33,901 bases of DNA from Chloromonas sp. AAM2 (lineage: Eukaryota; Chlorophyta; Chlorophyceae; Chlamydomonadales; Chlamydomonadaceae), in assembly GCA_004335635.1 (NCBI GenBank), contig QAXH01005279.1, positions 36,710-70,610 of the forward strand. Direction: 5' to 3'. Every line of letters begins with the position of its first letter. The first letter of the stretch is position 1. Shown piece by piece: positions 21,101-32,216 of this stretch. Both the position numbers and the translations under genes were made by a program. The notes below the pieces were generated by a model. The model had not been told where the DNA came from. It was given only the letters and a program-made list of their open reading frames with translations, and ran no database searches.

Positions 21101-23171
21101 TGTTTCCTCAGTCGCTGTCCCTGGGTGAGCTGTGGCGGTGGCGGTGGAACCTGCTGGTGGCCTGCACTCTGCGGCACATCATCTATGACCCAATTGTGGA
21201 CGGTGAGCGCGGCACCAAGCAGGGCCAAGCCTGACGGTGTCATCCTTGACATTCCCCAGCCAGCTTGCTTCACCTTGTTAGTCCTACCACCGTTTTGTGC
21301 TGATACCTCATGAGACGAACGGCTGTCGCCTGTTTGTGTTCTGAAGCATACGACAGGCAATTTACTGACTGCATCGCCCTACCTTTGCCCAACTCTTACC
21401 CTGCACTGCACAGCAGCTCCTGGAGCTCCACCTGAATGACAGAGATGAATGGGTGCATTTGCAGATGAACTGGTTGCTGCTGATGGCTCATCAGGCAAAC
21501 GGTTTTGGTAGTGAACCCTGCCCACATTTCCAACAAACCATTAACTGTTCTGCCTTGTATCGCCCGCTCGCAGGTGCATTGATAGCCACAAGACCATTAG
21601 ACAGTCATTCAGGTACGGCGCGTGCAATGCCTGACATGTTTGTTGTACATCCAGTTTGCTTACTTGCACAATTATCTGTCAATCACAGTTGCACACCCTT
21701 ACAACGTGTGTGTCAATGGAACTGAACCAATAGCATATCAACGGTTGGGGCTGGTGCTCCGGACAGGACGTGGTATGCGCATGCCTCATGTCGCACGTCA
21801 TGCAGGCGAGCCTGGCGAGGTGCATGGGGGCGGGCGCATGGCGCGCAAGCAGGCAGCGGCGCTGGCAGCAGCGGCGGAGGAAATGGAGCGACGGCGCGGG
21901 CCCCGGCGACTGTTGGGCATGCTGGCCATGTTCGTGATCAATGGCGCACTGCATGAACTGGCGTACTGGTAAGCACCTGCTGGGCAACCGTTGCAAATGG
22001 TATAAGATACTAGTCACTGGATACTAGTCACTGGAACTAGTGCGTAACTGAGCGTCACCAGATAGTAATCACCAGATAGTAATCACCAGATAGTAATCAC
22101 TGGATAGTAATCACTGGATAGTAATGGGTAACCAAACGTCTGGCTTCAAGCTATGCACAGGCAAGGCTCTGAAGGTACAGTCATGGAACTGGTGAGCGGT
22201 GGCTGGAGGGCCACGTGCCAATTTTCAGTCAATGTCACTGAGGTTTCGATAGCTGCTCCTGGCATATGTAGAGGCAGGCCTGTGAAGCTACAGCGATGGT
22301 GTAGTCTGGTATGTAGCTCGCTTGGAAACACAGCACACGTCAGCATGCACGAAGGCAAGCATGGATTTGTCAGTGCCTGATGCTGCGTGCTGCACATCCA
22401 TACAGGCTAGCCAATGGGCGCTTGACACCAGGCTTGAGATGGATGGCCTTCTTCTCATTACAGGTCGGCGATCGGGGGAAGAGCGATTAGGACCTAATTG
22501 AGCAGATGACACCTCATGCAGATCCGCAACTAAAGATGTTTGCCAGTTTTGGTGCATCTCTTGGTCCCCATGCTGCAACCATTGCTGCCGTTTCTATCGC
22601 TTTTGGTGACTTTGGCCGTGCCAGTTGAGTGATGTCAAGGAGGCGCACTGAAGTCGCTGGCTGTGCTTGCTTGCCATCTGTGTTGTTGCCATGGTGCGTC
22701 TGCTGGAACATGAACCCCGTGCAGGGAGTTGGTCTAGCTGTTCAAAGGGCAATGCCCGTGTCAGCGTCTAGCCTGGTTACCATGATCCTGGGCGACAGCG
22801 GCTTCCTGCACCTGTGAGTTGTGAGAACCAAGTGCCACAGCAGCAAGATGGACGTGCCTGCTGCATGGTGGCCAGGTCAGCTATGCCCTGCTGTTGGTGA
22901 CACAGGCAGCCTTGGCTAGGTTGCTAGCACAGCCCTGGTTGCACACAGTGGACAGGCAAGGGGGAGTCCTTTGTGACTCCCTTTTGCTTGGTGACTGGGT
23001 GGTTTTGCACACTACTGGCTGCTCACATGCACGTGCAGGTATCCTCATGTGGCACAGCAGTGGAGCAGGACAGCGGACTGGCTGTTCACAGCCGGATTCC
23101 TTGTGCCATGTATACACTGGCTGTGGTTGCCAGCATGCAAGACCTCGCCACAGACGTGTTTCATACCCTAG
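18115..23171 (+). CDS. MBOAT wax-synthase-like acyltransferase with a duplicated alternative exon
   Basis: Exons with matching phases: 18115-18213, then 18498-18632 (2a) or 18673-18804 (2b), then 19169-19277, 20207-20455, 20520-20618, 20684-20790, 21112-21202, 21806-21968, 22406-22463, 22725-22813 and 23039-23171. With one version of exon 2 the protein has about 442 residues. It has many hydrophobic segments and follows the wax-synthase MBOAT layout: LPVIF...HPHQALAFMIC, then VIALCIQRGPLASLY, then SLSLGELWRWRWNLLVACTL with YDPIV, then FVINGALHELAYW holding the catalytic His, then TPGLRWMAFFSLQ, and a final TADWLFTAGFLVP. Such enzymes sit in the ER membrane and esterify fatty alcohols or other acceptors with acyl-CoA; the acceptor here is unknown. 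A ~45-residue insert rich in Ala, Glu and Arg precedes the His helix (ARKQAAALAAAAEEMERRR). Introns hold an inverted-terminus element, a CA microsatellite and a 14-nt tandem array. Confidence 0.88.
18498..18632 (+). other. Exon 2a of the wax-synthase-like gene (duplicate exon)
   Basis: 135 nt, phase 0 at both ends, 45 residues (VALPVIFMPLAVPQWLYPHA to LNASK). It is a diverged tandem duplicate of exon 2b: 35 of 44 aligned residues are identical, 17 codons differ silently and 9 by replacement, plus one extra codon. The duplicated unit includes the acceptor region, since both copies are preceded by CTGTAG. Confidence 0.8.
18673..18804 (+). other. Exon 2b of the wax-synthase-like gene (duplicate exon)
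   Basis: 132 nt, phase 0 at both ends, 44 residues (VALPVIFSPLVALWLYPHA to LNATK). Only 40 nt (18633-18672) separate it from exon 2a, shorter than the other introns of this gene. That 40-nt intron also contains a TGTAA. In the protein family one copy of this segment precedes the RGPL motif, so 2a and 2b are expected to be alternatives. Confidence 0.8.
19779..20008. mobile_element. Short non-autonomous element with ~27-bp inverted termini (copy B)
   Basis: The left end reads AAAAAGAAGTTTGCCAGTTC then TGGGACAATT; the right end reads ATCGTCCCAGAACTGGCAAA then CTTCTTTTTTT. The match over the terminus is nearly perfect. The element is about 230 bp, AT-richer than its surroundings, has no coding capacity, and includes a CA microsatellite. 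It sits in the intron between exons 3 and 4 of the wax-synthase-like gene. It looks like a MITE, but no target-site duplication was recognised. Confidence 0.7.
19906..19923. repeat. (AC)9 microsatellite
   Basis: Nine AC dinucleotides in a row within the inverted-terminus element. Confidence 0.95.
22005..22126. repeat. 14-nt tandem array (GATAGTAATCACCA type)
   Basis: Starting with two copies of ATACTAGTCACTGG, the array passes into about five copies of GATAGTAATCACCA or its variant with ACTG in place of ACCA. It lies in the intron after exon 8 of the wax-synthase-like gene and abuts copy 2 of the 37-bp motif. Confidence 0.85.
22128..22164. repeat. 37-bp motif shared with 17303-17339 (copy 2)
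   Basis: Same orientation as copy 1, differing at two positions (ACCAAA for ACTAAA and TTCAAG for TTTAAG). It directly follows the 14-nt tandem array; copy 1 has no such array. Confidence 0.8.
22531..22558. repeat. Solitary diverged element terminus
   Basis: TAAAGATGTTTGCCAGTTTT followed by GGTGCATC resembles the left terminus of the elements at 9045 and 19779, with several changes. No partner end is visible nearby. It lies in an intron of the wax-synthase-like gene. Confidence 0.4.
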
Positions 23172-23185
23172 TTGCGTGTGCTTGC

Positions 23186-23190
23186 TGTAA
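23186..23190 (+). terminator. TGTAA poly(A) signal for the wax-synthase-like gene
   Basis: TGTAA lies 15 nt after the stop codon at 23169-23171. This supports the proposed last exon, although it would make the 3' UTR very short if it is the signal used. Confidence 0.5.
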
Positions 23191-23375
23191 CCTTCCATCA
23201 TTCTGGAACATCAGGTCTGTAACGAGTGCCATAGCAGGTACAATCCGGCAAGGTAGGACACAGTTAACCCATGATAGCGAGCCGTTGTCAACATCAAATG
23301 ACAGTTGAATACAGGCAGTGAAGAGCTACCTATCCTCGCTGTCGCCCCAAGGAACATCAATCTGACCACAGGCCT

Positions 23376-23446
23376 GAAATCATGCCTGTAGTCCAGTCAC
23401 ATGAAATCATGCCTGTAGTCCAGTCACATGAAATCATGCCTGTAGT
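23376..23446. repeat. 27-nt tandem repeat, 2.6 copies
   Basis: Two exact 27-nt copies beginning GAAATCATGCCTGTAGTCCA at 23376 and 23403, then a partial third copy from 23430. The exact identity suggests recent slippage or duplication. The open frame through it (MPVVQSHEI) follows from 27 being a multiple of 3. Confidence 0.92.
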
Positions 23447-23518
23447 AGCCAACTGGGAACTTGAGCAAATGGCTTGGCAGCTTGTATCAGCGCAGCATCA
23501 AACTACGTGGTGCTCTGA

Positions 23519-23692
23519 GGCCACCCGCCTCCTTGGGGACGTAGCAAAGCCCTCCACCCCCCGACTGAGACAGCCGCAGCGCTTCATTGAGCACTAGACA
23601 CATGCCGCCTAATGTAGGTCACACCCGAGAACCCATCTCCGAGTCAACTGCTAGCAGAACTTGTTGCCAGCAGGTTCAAACGATGCCCTCCG
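23519..23692. repeat. ~224-bp dispersed repeat, copy 3 (3'-truncated)
   Basis: Matches the first 174 bp of copies 1 and 2 with a few differences (GACGTAGCAAAG for GAGGTAGCCAAG, GAGTCAACTG for GAGTTAACTG, TTCAAACG for TTCGGACG). Homology stops after GATGCCCTCCG, 50 bp before the common end of the other copies. Confidence 0.85.
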
Positions 23693-24449
23693 AGCAGGGC
23701 ACTAATGGCAGGTTGATGAGTTCTGGCGTAGAGGTCAGCATTGCCGATCACCTCTGGGCCTAGACGTTCATGCAGAATGCGTCGCAGGCAGGTGTCCCTT
23801 GCGCGTCCCGTGCTGCTCACTGGCAATCTGCGCGCTTGTCTGGCCCATACCCGAACATGCACACCCATTGCAGTGACTGCCTATTGAGCGAGATGTGGAT
23901 CAACCGAAGCCAAGTCCGTGCTGAGAAAACTTTGGGTGGTTCACAAAATGAAACTGAGGTCACCATATATGAAACACACGCACTGACCTGAATAACAAGA
24001 ATGACTCCATCTGCGTCATCCAACAGCGCCTCTAGGAAGAAGAAGAGGCCCACTATGTCAAACGAAGCAACAGAGGAGCCTCCACTGCACACCTGTCTAG
24101 TCTCCATGTCCAAAGCGGTTTGGGTGCGTGCCCAGCACACTAAAAAACTGACATGAGGCCAGGACATGCCATCGCCGCACAAGTGACATGCATTCTCAAG
24201 CATAGGGGATGGCCTACGCTGGGTCTGCAGGAACTGATGGCAAGAACAGCACGTGGCAATGCCTGTTACTGCAAGAACATGCACTTTTCGGCCATGGTGG
24301 GCAGATGTCCGTCTTTTACGGCCTTGCAATTCCAGTCGCACAGGCTGGACGCAGCCCTTATCATCAGGCAGCCTGCAGCGCGTGAGCTGGCGAGGCAGCC
24401 GCACGGGGGCGGAGGCGTTTGATCGCCTGCCCACACCTGAGGCTGCGGG
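23693..24449. other. 5' flank of ABCE1, no confident second gene
   Basis: No recognised family on either strand. On the minus strand, 24107-23988 could be a 40-codon first exon (METRQVCSGGSS, then LFFFLEALLDDADGVILVIQ) ending in a good donor (CAG/GTCAGTG), but no convincing continuation was found. The ABCE1 promoter should lie near the right end. Confidence 0.45.
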
Positions 24450-27400
24450 ATGCCTCCTAAAAAGGATAAGAAGGAGGACAAGGGTGGAGAAGAGACGCTG
24501 ACCCGTATTGCCATCGTCAACGAGGACAAGTGAGGCCGGCGCTACTGCCAGTGCAGTTAGTTCCCTGCTCTGTTCACCATTGTGACACATTTGTTACCAA
24601 CGCATGGAACACGCTGCAGGTGCAAGCCCAAGAAGTGTAGACAAGAGTGCAAAAAGAGCTGCCCTGTTGTCAAAGTTGGTGAGCGTCGCCACAACTTTGT
24701 AAGCTGACGTTCAAGACAGCCAAGCGGCGTGGACCTCGCTCTACGATCCATCTCGATTTAAACATGCAATTGGCATCATCGCCTGCAGGCAAGCTGTGCA
24801 TTGAGGTGGTGCCAACCTCCAAACTAGCATGGATCTCTGAAGAGCTGTGTATCGGTTGCGGTATCTGTGTCAAGGTGAGCCTGGAGATAATAGTAACGTG
24901 GACCTGGACTACTAATGGAGCCATGCAAGAAGCTGCCACGTCAGCCCAGCTGGTCCGTCAGCCATGCAGCAACAAGATTGTGAACTAAGGCATGTGGTAC
25001 CCATGGTCGTGCAGAAATGCCCCTTCGATGCCATTATGATTATCAACTTGCCCAAGGATCTGGCTAAAGAGACGACTCATCGCTATGGGCCCAACTCCTT
25101 CAAGCTGCACAGGTAATCCAGCAGCCGTCCAGCAGCAGCACCAGCATTAGCAGCCTCTTGGTCAGCCAACCAGCATGCAGCCACTAGCGTGCAGCAGCTG
25201 CAATTTGGGATCAGATTGTGAACGACATGTGTGGGCGCACGGAGCACATATGGGACAAAGGGGCAGGGCAGCGCCTGCCCAGCTGGCCTGGCTCAAGTAC
25301 TGCTGCTGGTGTTGCTCTGCAGGCTTCCCATGCCTCGGCCTGGCCAAGTGCTGGGCCTTGTGGGAACGAACGGCATTGGCAAGTCAACAGCTCTTAAAGT
25401 GCTGGCTGGTAAACTCAAGCCGAACCTGGGTCGCTTCTCAGTGAGTGGACTGTCCAGTGCAGTGGGCTTCAGATTTTACAAATAAGCACAGGGCCAAACG
25501 GTACCAGGTGCAGGGGTTGCAGCATGTGTTGCTATCTTTTATGCGCCATGCACCATGCTGCTTGCGCATGCTGACTTGCCAGGAAGGGGCACGAGCAGGT
25601 GTGTCAATCCGGTGCTGCATGTAGGACCCGCCTGACTGGCAAGAGATTCTCACCTACTTCCGTGGCTCTGAGCTTCAAAATTACTTCACCCGTGTGCTGG
25701 AGGATAACATCAAGGTACGGAGTGGAAAGAGCCAGGGCATGACCATCCCCATCATGCAGCATGTGCAGCTGGAGGATTCCACGTGCTGGCCACGTCAGGC
25801 TTGCAGCAGGACAGGAGGCGGATGGTTTCACCTTATAACAGCACAGCTCTGAAGGCTCTTGATAGCCTCTTGCCTTTGGACAGGCACCTTCAGCGATGGG
25901 CAGCCAGCAATGGAGAGCAACAGTCAACTCGCTGTGCAGCTGATTGAAAGCGGTCAGACCCCAGCATGCAGCACACGCTGGCCAGCAGGCTCCGGTATAC
26001 CGAGGCAGCAGACAGCTCGACAAGCAAGGCAGGGTTGACACAATGACACTACACTGCAATGCGGCGAGGAGGATAAACTGGATGGTTCATCAGCACTGGC
26101 CGTATGGCTGCATGTGCTCACAACAGTCATGTGCACATTTCACAGAGCTGGAAAGGAAGGGAGGTTGGGTGGCTCAGGAGCACTAGTTGTGTAGGCTCAT
26201 GCTATAAGCTGCATGTGCTCCCAGCAGGCCAGTTCATGCAAACAGACATGCTCCACTTCAGGTCCACAGGACCGTGATAAGGAACTATCAGCCATTACTG
26301 GTGCAGCAACCAATAGGGCGGAGGGTGGAGCATGCATGCCATAAATAAAAACATTCAACTGCTATGGAGATTGCGTGGGCTTTCAACGAGCGGCCCAGCA
26401 AGCCAGGCGACGGAGGCGGAATGGCTGGCAAGCACCTACATTGGTGCATCGCAGCCCAGCCAGCGCTGGTGTAGCTTTGGCCAAGACAGGCCGCAGCAGG
26501 CAACCATAATCAACGCCTTTACATGGGCATATGCATGACATGCCATTCTCTTCTTGGCGCTGGGCATCCCATTGAATACGGGTCATGTGTTCAGCGTGTC
26601 ATGCACACTACACATTCCCATGCCGCTGCACAGGCCATCATCAAGCCCCAGTACGTGGACCACATCCCCAAGGCGGTGCGCGGCAACGTGAGTGAGGTGC
26701 TGGACAGCAAGGACCAGCGGGGCATCAAGGCCAACCTGCTGCTGGACCTGGACTTGGAACAGGTAGGGCCTCAGGCATACGCACAGTCGAGAACTGGTGG
26801 GACATCGTAATTCATGTTGGCATGTGTGCAATCTGGATGGCGTTGAAATTGGATTTCGCGGTTGCACTTTGGCATGCGTGTCGGTTTGGATGCGTCAGAA
26901 GTCGTGGATTGTGTGGCCTGAGGCTGGGCTGAAGGTCACTGGTGTGCAGTCACGGAGCATCAGTCAGACTAAGCTTGTGGGGCAGCAGAAAATAAGCATG
27001 GACCAGTACAGTTCGTGGTTGACCCATTGAGCATGAATACCCAAAGAGCAGGGGCTTCGATGGCCTGACTTCGCATGTGCTATGCTTTGCCCACAGGTGT
27101 GCGATCGTAACGTTGAGAACCTGTCGGGCGGCGAGCTGCAGCGGTTTGCCATTGCTGTGGTGGCGGCCCAGGAGGCACAGGTCTACATGATCGACGAACC
27201 GTCGTCGTACCTGGACGTCAGGCAGAGGCTCAAGGCAGCAAGGGTAAGGCTGCAGGACGCGGGCCTAGGCAGTGAGCAGTGCGATGGAGTTGCCAAAGCC
27301 TGGCTATTGTTGGCTATGGAGGAACGGACTGTGGGGAATGGCAGGTGCAGCAAGAGGTGCTGTAGGCCATGTGCTTAAATGCCAGAGTTTGCAGTTTGGT

Positions 27401-30400
27401 AGGCAAAAACGAGGGTCTTATCCTGCGTCGTTGTTTGTGCCATCTTTCTAACTGCTGCCATCGCTTCTCTGTCAGCGGCATATCATGGCATGGCATGTTC
27501 AACGTTCAATTGTGTCAATTCTTATGCCATCTTCTTAGGTGATTCGTGACCTGTTGGACGTGAAAAAGTACGTGATTGTGGTGGAGCACGACTTGTCGGT
27601 GCTGGACTACCTGTCAGACTTCATCTGCTGCCTCTACGGCAAGCCAGGCGCATACGGCGTGGTCACCCTGCCCTTTGGTGTCAGGTGCGCCGGGCACACT
27701 ACAACTGACATGGGCGGGACAGGACATGGAGGGAAGATGAGGCACAAGCTGTCACATGCAAATTGTCAACGTTATCAACGTGGCGAGCCCATGCAAGGAG
27801 TCTTGCAGTGTCTGGTGCCTGAAGAACGCTTCACATATGACCATGTGCATTTTGCAGGCTATTTTCAAATCCCTGGCGTCTGAATGTTCCCGAACATCTG
27901 TGCCATCATCCTGCCCAGCCCGCTGCACATCATATCATGGGTACAGTTCGCACACATGCTGGTTTGGTTTGCACTTGTTTTGTTTTTCCAGGGAGGGCAT
28001 CAACATCTTTCTGGCTGGTTTTGTTCCCACTGAGAACCTGAGGTTCCGTGAGGAGTCGCTGAGCTTCAAGGTGGTGGAGCAGGGCCTCAATGAGGAAGAG
28101 CTGAAGAAGTTTGCGCGGTACAGCTACCCAGCCATGACCAAGACACAAGGAAACTTCAAGCTGCACGTAAGGAGGGCAGGGGGAAGGGAAGGTGGAATGT
28201 GAGGCAGCACAAGTGCAAGGTAACGCGTGCTCTGTATTCATAAGTCACATCTCATCCTATGTTGTACGTCCTTGGAACAAAGGCACTCCATCAATGGGCT
28301 CCTGTTTGCCATGGTGCCCTGCACTGTTGGGCCTTGCTGCTTGTACCGTGCTGTTGTCCTGCTGTTTGCACCAGGCATGGTCACAGAAGTGTGCATGCCC
28401 TTATCCATATTCACCGTGTGTGTAGGTTGAGGAGGGTGACTTCACTGACAGTGAGATCATTGTCATGTTGGGCGAGAACGGCACGGGCAAGACCACCTTC
28501 ATTCGCATGCTGGCGGGCATGACAGGGCCAGACCCGGAGAGCACTGAGGACGGCCAGGAACTACCAGCCTTCAATGTCAGGTGAGAGGAACACACGGGTG
28601 GTTCGTGTGGTGTGTTTTTGATTGCAGCGACAGCGCCGGGCAGGCAGCTTACGTCACCTGGAAAGAGCAGACCTGGCTATTCTGTTGCTCAAGCATTCAT
28701 TGCATTCCTGCTGAGGATATGCGGGCAGGATGATGAGTGGACGGAGAAAGCATGACTGGTTTGTTGTCAAAGCAGTTTGGTACAGTTTGGTTGAAGATGC
28801 ACAGTCAGACATGAAAGCAGGCAGACTTGTCAGGCATGTCGCTGGCAACACGTGGCGCGTTGCCGCCAAATGCATGTGCGGCTTAAAAACATCCTGTTAG
28901 TTTGATGCGATCGCATGGATTACTGTGGTCAGTTGTTGATTTACATAATGCGGATAGCCTCTGGTCCAACTGCCTTGCCTCACTGTCCCACTCTCACTGC
29001 ACCACCGCACCACTTTCCAGTGTCAGAAAGCATGGCCTTTGGTCCAACCGCTTTACTCTCCCCCATTTGCACCAGACCAGCGTGTGACTCCCAGTGTCAG
29101 AAAGCATAAGTGGTCCGCTCTGCCCTGCTTGTGTTTTCAGCTACAAGCCGCAGAAGATCTCCCCCAAGTTCGACGGCACAGTGCGGCAGCTGCTGCACAA
29201 GAAGATCAGGGAGAGCTACTTGCATCCACAGGTGCGGGCATGCATGTCGTGGAGTGAAAGCCTTGGGTTTGGTGACGCTGTGGCATGGACACCATTCATC
29301 ATTTGTCTGTTCAAGCCAACAGAATGGGTACGGCAGTGGCCTACCTCGTCTCAACTGCCCTTCACTGCCCTGGTTTTGTGTCCGCCACGGCACGCCAGCC
29401 CAGCCAGACACAGGCATATGCTTGGCAGCAGGTCCGAAAATCAAGGGAAGCTTGTGCTTTTCTTACTTGCTGACTTGTGGTATTAATTGTCGCATTTGCT
29501 GTGCAGTTCAACGCCGACGTGATGAAGCCGATGTCGATTGAGGTGCTGATGGACCAGGAGGTGCAGAACCTGTCGGGAGGTGAGCTACAGCGGGTGGCCA
29601 TCGCCCTGTGCCTGGGGCAGCCGGCGGACATCTACCTCATTGACGAGCCCAGCGCCTACCTGGACAGCGAGCAGCGGATTATGGCGTCCAAGGTAGGCAT
29701 GGGGCTGACGATCATGGCAAACATGCCGTTGTGCAGGGTTGCAGGCTTCTTGCAGGCCCGAGTAATTTGCGAATCCGGGGTGGAATGAGTGATGGCCAGA
29801 ATCTGGATCTTCATAGTATGGTATCGAAATATGCTTGAAAGGTGAAGGCATGCGCATATGGTAACAGCAGGGCTGTGCCGGCCCTGCAAGCTGAACCGCA
29901 TGGGGGTGTCTGGAAGTGGATGTCTGTGCACTTCTGGGGAGTCCCAGATGGGCCGCAGCATGTCCGTTGCAGCTGGGCAAGTGGGAGAGCATGGCCTTGT
30001 GATCCGTCACGTCTCCGCCCACCTTGTGGCCCTGAGTATGGTTCGCTGTGATGACGTCTTGTGTCACGTTATTCACATGATCTCAGGTGATCAAGCGGTT
30101 TATCATGCACAGCAAGAAGACCGCGTTCATTGTCGAGCACGACTTCATCATGGCCACCTACCTGGCAGACAGGGTCATCGTGTACGAGGGAGAGGCGTCC
30201 AAGAACGCAACAGCGCGCACGCCCACTACATTGCAATTAGGTGAGCCGCTCGGGGCAGCCAGGCGCAGCCAGTGAAGTGCAGGACACTCTGGGTCGGCTA
30301 ACAGGAAGGTTTGCCAGGCACCTGCAGACTGGCAGGAGTGGCATGTGCTCACATGCAGTCCTGCTGGTGTCAGCCTCAGAACGCGGTGAACAGTCAGACC

Positions 30401-30965
30401 TGGAAGCAAGCGGGCTCCGATCACCAGGTCATTGATCAAACACATGGACTCCATCACCACTGCAAGTCAACTGATCCAATTCAAGTCACAACTGAAACTA
30501 CACTTGTGTTTGGTCAGCTCACTGAGTCGCCCGTGTTTCGTGTCCAGGCATGAACAAGTTCCTGACCAACCTGGACATCACCTTCCGACGCGACCCCACA
30601 AACTTCCGGCCGCGCATCAACAAGGGCGGCTCCACCAAGGACAGGGAGCAGAAGGAGGCGGGCACGGTGGGTGGCCGCACACCCATGCTTGGAAGCCTGA
30701 GGTCATCCAGAACAGGGGTTTGCGTGCGCACCAATGCTTAAACTGGCTAGTAGATGTGAGGCTACGTTTGCGCTCCATTTGATCCATTTCTGGTTCAGCT
30801 GGTACGGTCGCCCTCAGGACATTATACAATCACTATGCCACACAAGCGCTGGCGTCACACTCGGGCCTGCGGTCTGGCATGCATGCTAACGATGACATTG
30901 CCAGTTGTTATGCAACACCTGCACCTGTGCTGCCTGCGCAGTACTACTATCTGGGCGACGATTAG
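24450..30965 (+). CDS. ABCE1: ABCE1/RLI1, ribosome-recycling ATP-binding cassette protein
   Basis: Sixteen exons join in phase: 24450-24529, 24620-24678, 24789-24874, 25015-25112, 25323-25440, 25625-25714, 26634-26762, 27097-27243, 27539-27684, 27992-28166, 28426-28580, 29141-29231, 29507-29692, 30087-30240, 30548-30666 and 30942-30965, giving 618 residues (family about 600). The N-terminal domain binds two 4Fe-4S clusters through C28, C33, C37, C41, C67, C70, C73 and C77 ([15 protein letters not shown], then [13 protein letters not shown]). NBD1 has Walker [10 protein letters not shown] (122-130), signature LSGGELQR and Walker [16 protein letters not shown]2 has GENGTGKTT (392-400), a second LSGGELQR and [12 protein letters not shown]. 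Both NBDs keep the switch His (VVEHD, IVEHD). ABCE1 splits 80S ribosomes after termination and takes part in initiation and ribosome biogenesis; it is cytosolic and essential in studied eukaryotes. It has a Lys-rich extension of about 14 residues before the conserved LTRIAIVN. The last exon is 24 nt. Confidence 0.98.
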
Positions 30966-32128
30966 GTGGCTGGCTCTGTGCAAGGAGGACATGGCAGAGT
31001 TGAGCGCTGTACCGCACCTTTGGCCTGAGGCTACCACGGGCAAACAGCTGTGGCGGTGCTATCTTTAGGCGCGTCCCAACGTGCTGAACTCAGGACGTTG
31101 TGATGTCGGGTTGTGGCCAGCCATCACAGGCAGCACACGGCTGAGGTTGACATGCTGATCAGCTGCAAGGGAGCGCGAGCATTCCGACACATTCCAACAC
31201 GTTGGTGATGGCTGGTACGTGCTGTGCCAGCCGCATGTTGTGCTGGCTTCAGCACTCGCACAGCCAGCATTTCCTGTGTGTGTGTTGCTCAACGCTGAGC
31301 CATTCTGACACTGCTTTTGATGTAGCACACGTATTACCATGACACCTGCTGTTGCCTCTTTCCAGAGGCTGGCCGGACTCAGTTGCAAGGTCTGAAGACT
31401 GAAGTGTCAGCCTTGTGCAGTTGTAAACGTGCAATGACCCAGTGTAACTGGCTGGCACACATGCATGATGCTAACTAGTAGATGCTGTCCTTTTCGGCAT
31501 TCAGACTGCCATTAGGACTCTTTTCACAACAACAGCGCAGCTGTCAGACTACATGCAGTGCGTATTTGACAGGTCAAACATCTGCACAGACCTCCTTGTA
31601 ACCCTCAGAGCAGCTTGTTAGCTTGTTAACTAGTGGACCATGGGCTGTCTCTCAAGTAGCACTCGGGGCATTTGCTGGTTTCAGCAGGATGGTCAGCTGC
31701 GTGCTGTTGTAGCCATTGCTTGCTTGCAGGTGCTGTGCTCGACCAAGCTGGCCTCGCTACTTTTGACTTGTTGCTCGTGCTGCTTGAGCCAGGTGCTGCT
31801 TAGTAGCATTAAGGCTTGAGGCTTCTGCCTGACAGGGATGCAAGTTGCGGCTGCTTGCTTTGGGGTTTGTGTGGTACGGCCTCAGAGTGGCTGTCACAAT
31901 GTCCTGAAACACAGGGAAACAAAGCCAGCGTGGCGAGATATTCAACAACAGAAGACAACCGGGCCTTGAAGCAGCGCTGACTACTCCCCATGTGCCTGTG
32001 TGTATCGTCCACACGGAATCTACGTGTGTGTGGGCATCGCACACGCGCGTGTTTGTGGTTGGAGGGAGAGCATGTGGTGGGCGATCGCGAACCTTCAATT
32101 CTATAACGGGTTTTGTATATGCGGTCTA
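30966..32128. other. Intergenic region between ABCE1 and PSBS
   Basis: Holds the ABCE1 3' UTR and the PSBS upstream region. No recognisable exon on either strand and no structural RNA that I can identify. Open frames in it are short and unconserved in appearance. Confidence 0.6.
31422..31447 (+). terminator. Two TGTAA poly(A) signals for ABCE1
   Basis: TGTAA occurs at 31422-31426 and again at 31443-31447, about 460-480 nt after the ABCE1 stop. Paired signals at a usual algal 3' UTR length make this the likely cleavage region. Confidence 0.5.
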
Positions 32129-32136
32129 CTATATAA
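32129..32136 (+). promoter_or_regulatory. TATA box of PSBS
   Basis: CTATATAACC lies about 85 nt upstream of the PSBS start codon. With initiation about 30 nt downstream, this gives a 5' UTR of roughly 55 nt, in line with a strongly expressed photosynthesis gene. It is the clearest core-promoter motif in the window. Confidence 0.65.
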
Positions 32137-32216
32137 CCCACCGCAGTGCAATGCACATCACTGTCTGAGCTTTCTTTGTAATCCAACGTCTTCGTCAGCT
32201 TCCCCACACATCTCAA

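Noticed and set aside
20852..21313. 153-codon plus-strand frame through the wax-synthase-like gene
   Set aside because: It is out of frame with the MBOAT core exon at 21112-21202, which is supported by splice phase and the RWRWN motif.
23817..24590. 257-codon minus-strand open frame upstream of ABCE1
   Set aside because: No domain recognised; it overlaps the ABCE1 first exon antisense. Only the 24107-23988 part has an exon-like shape (ATG, hydrophobic helix, good donor), and I could not find a convincing next exon.
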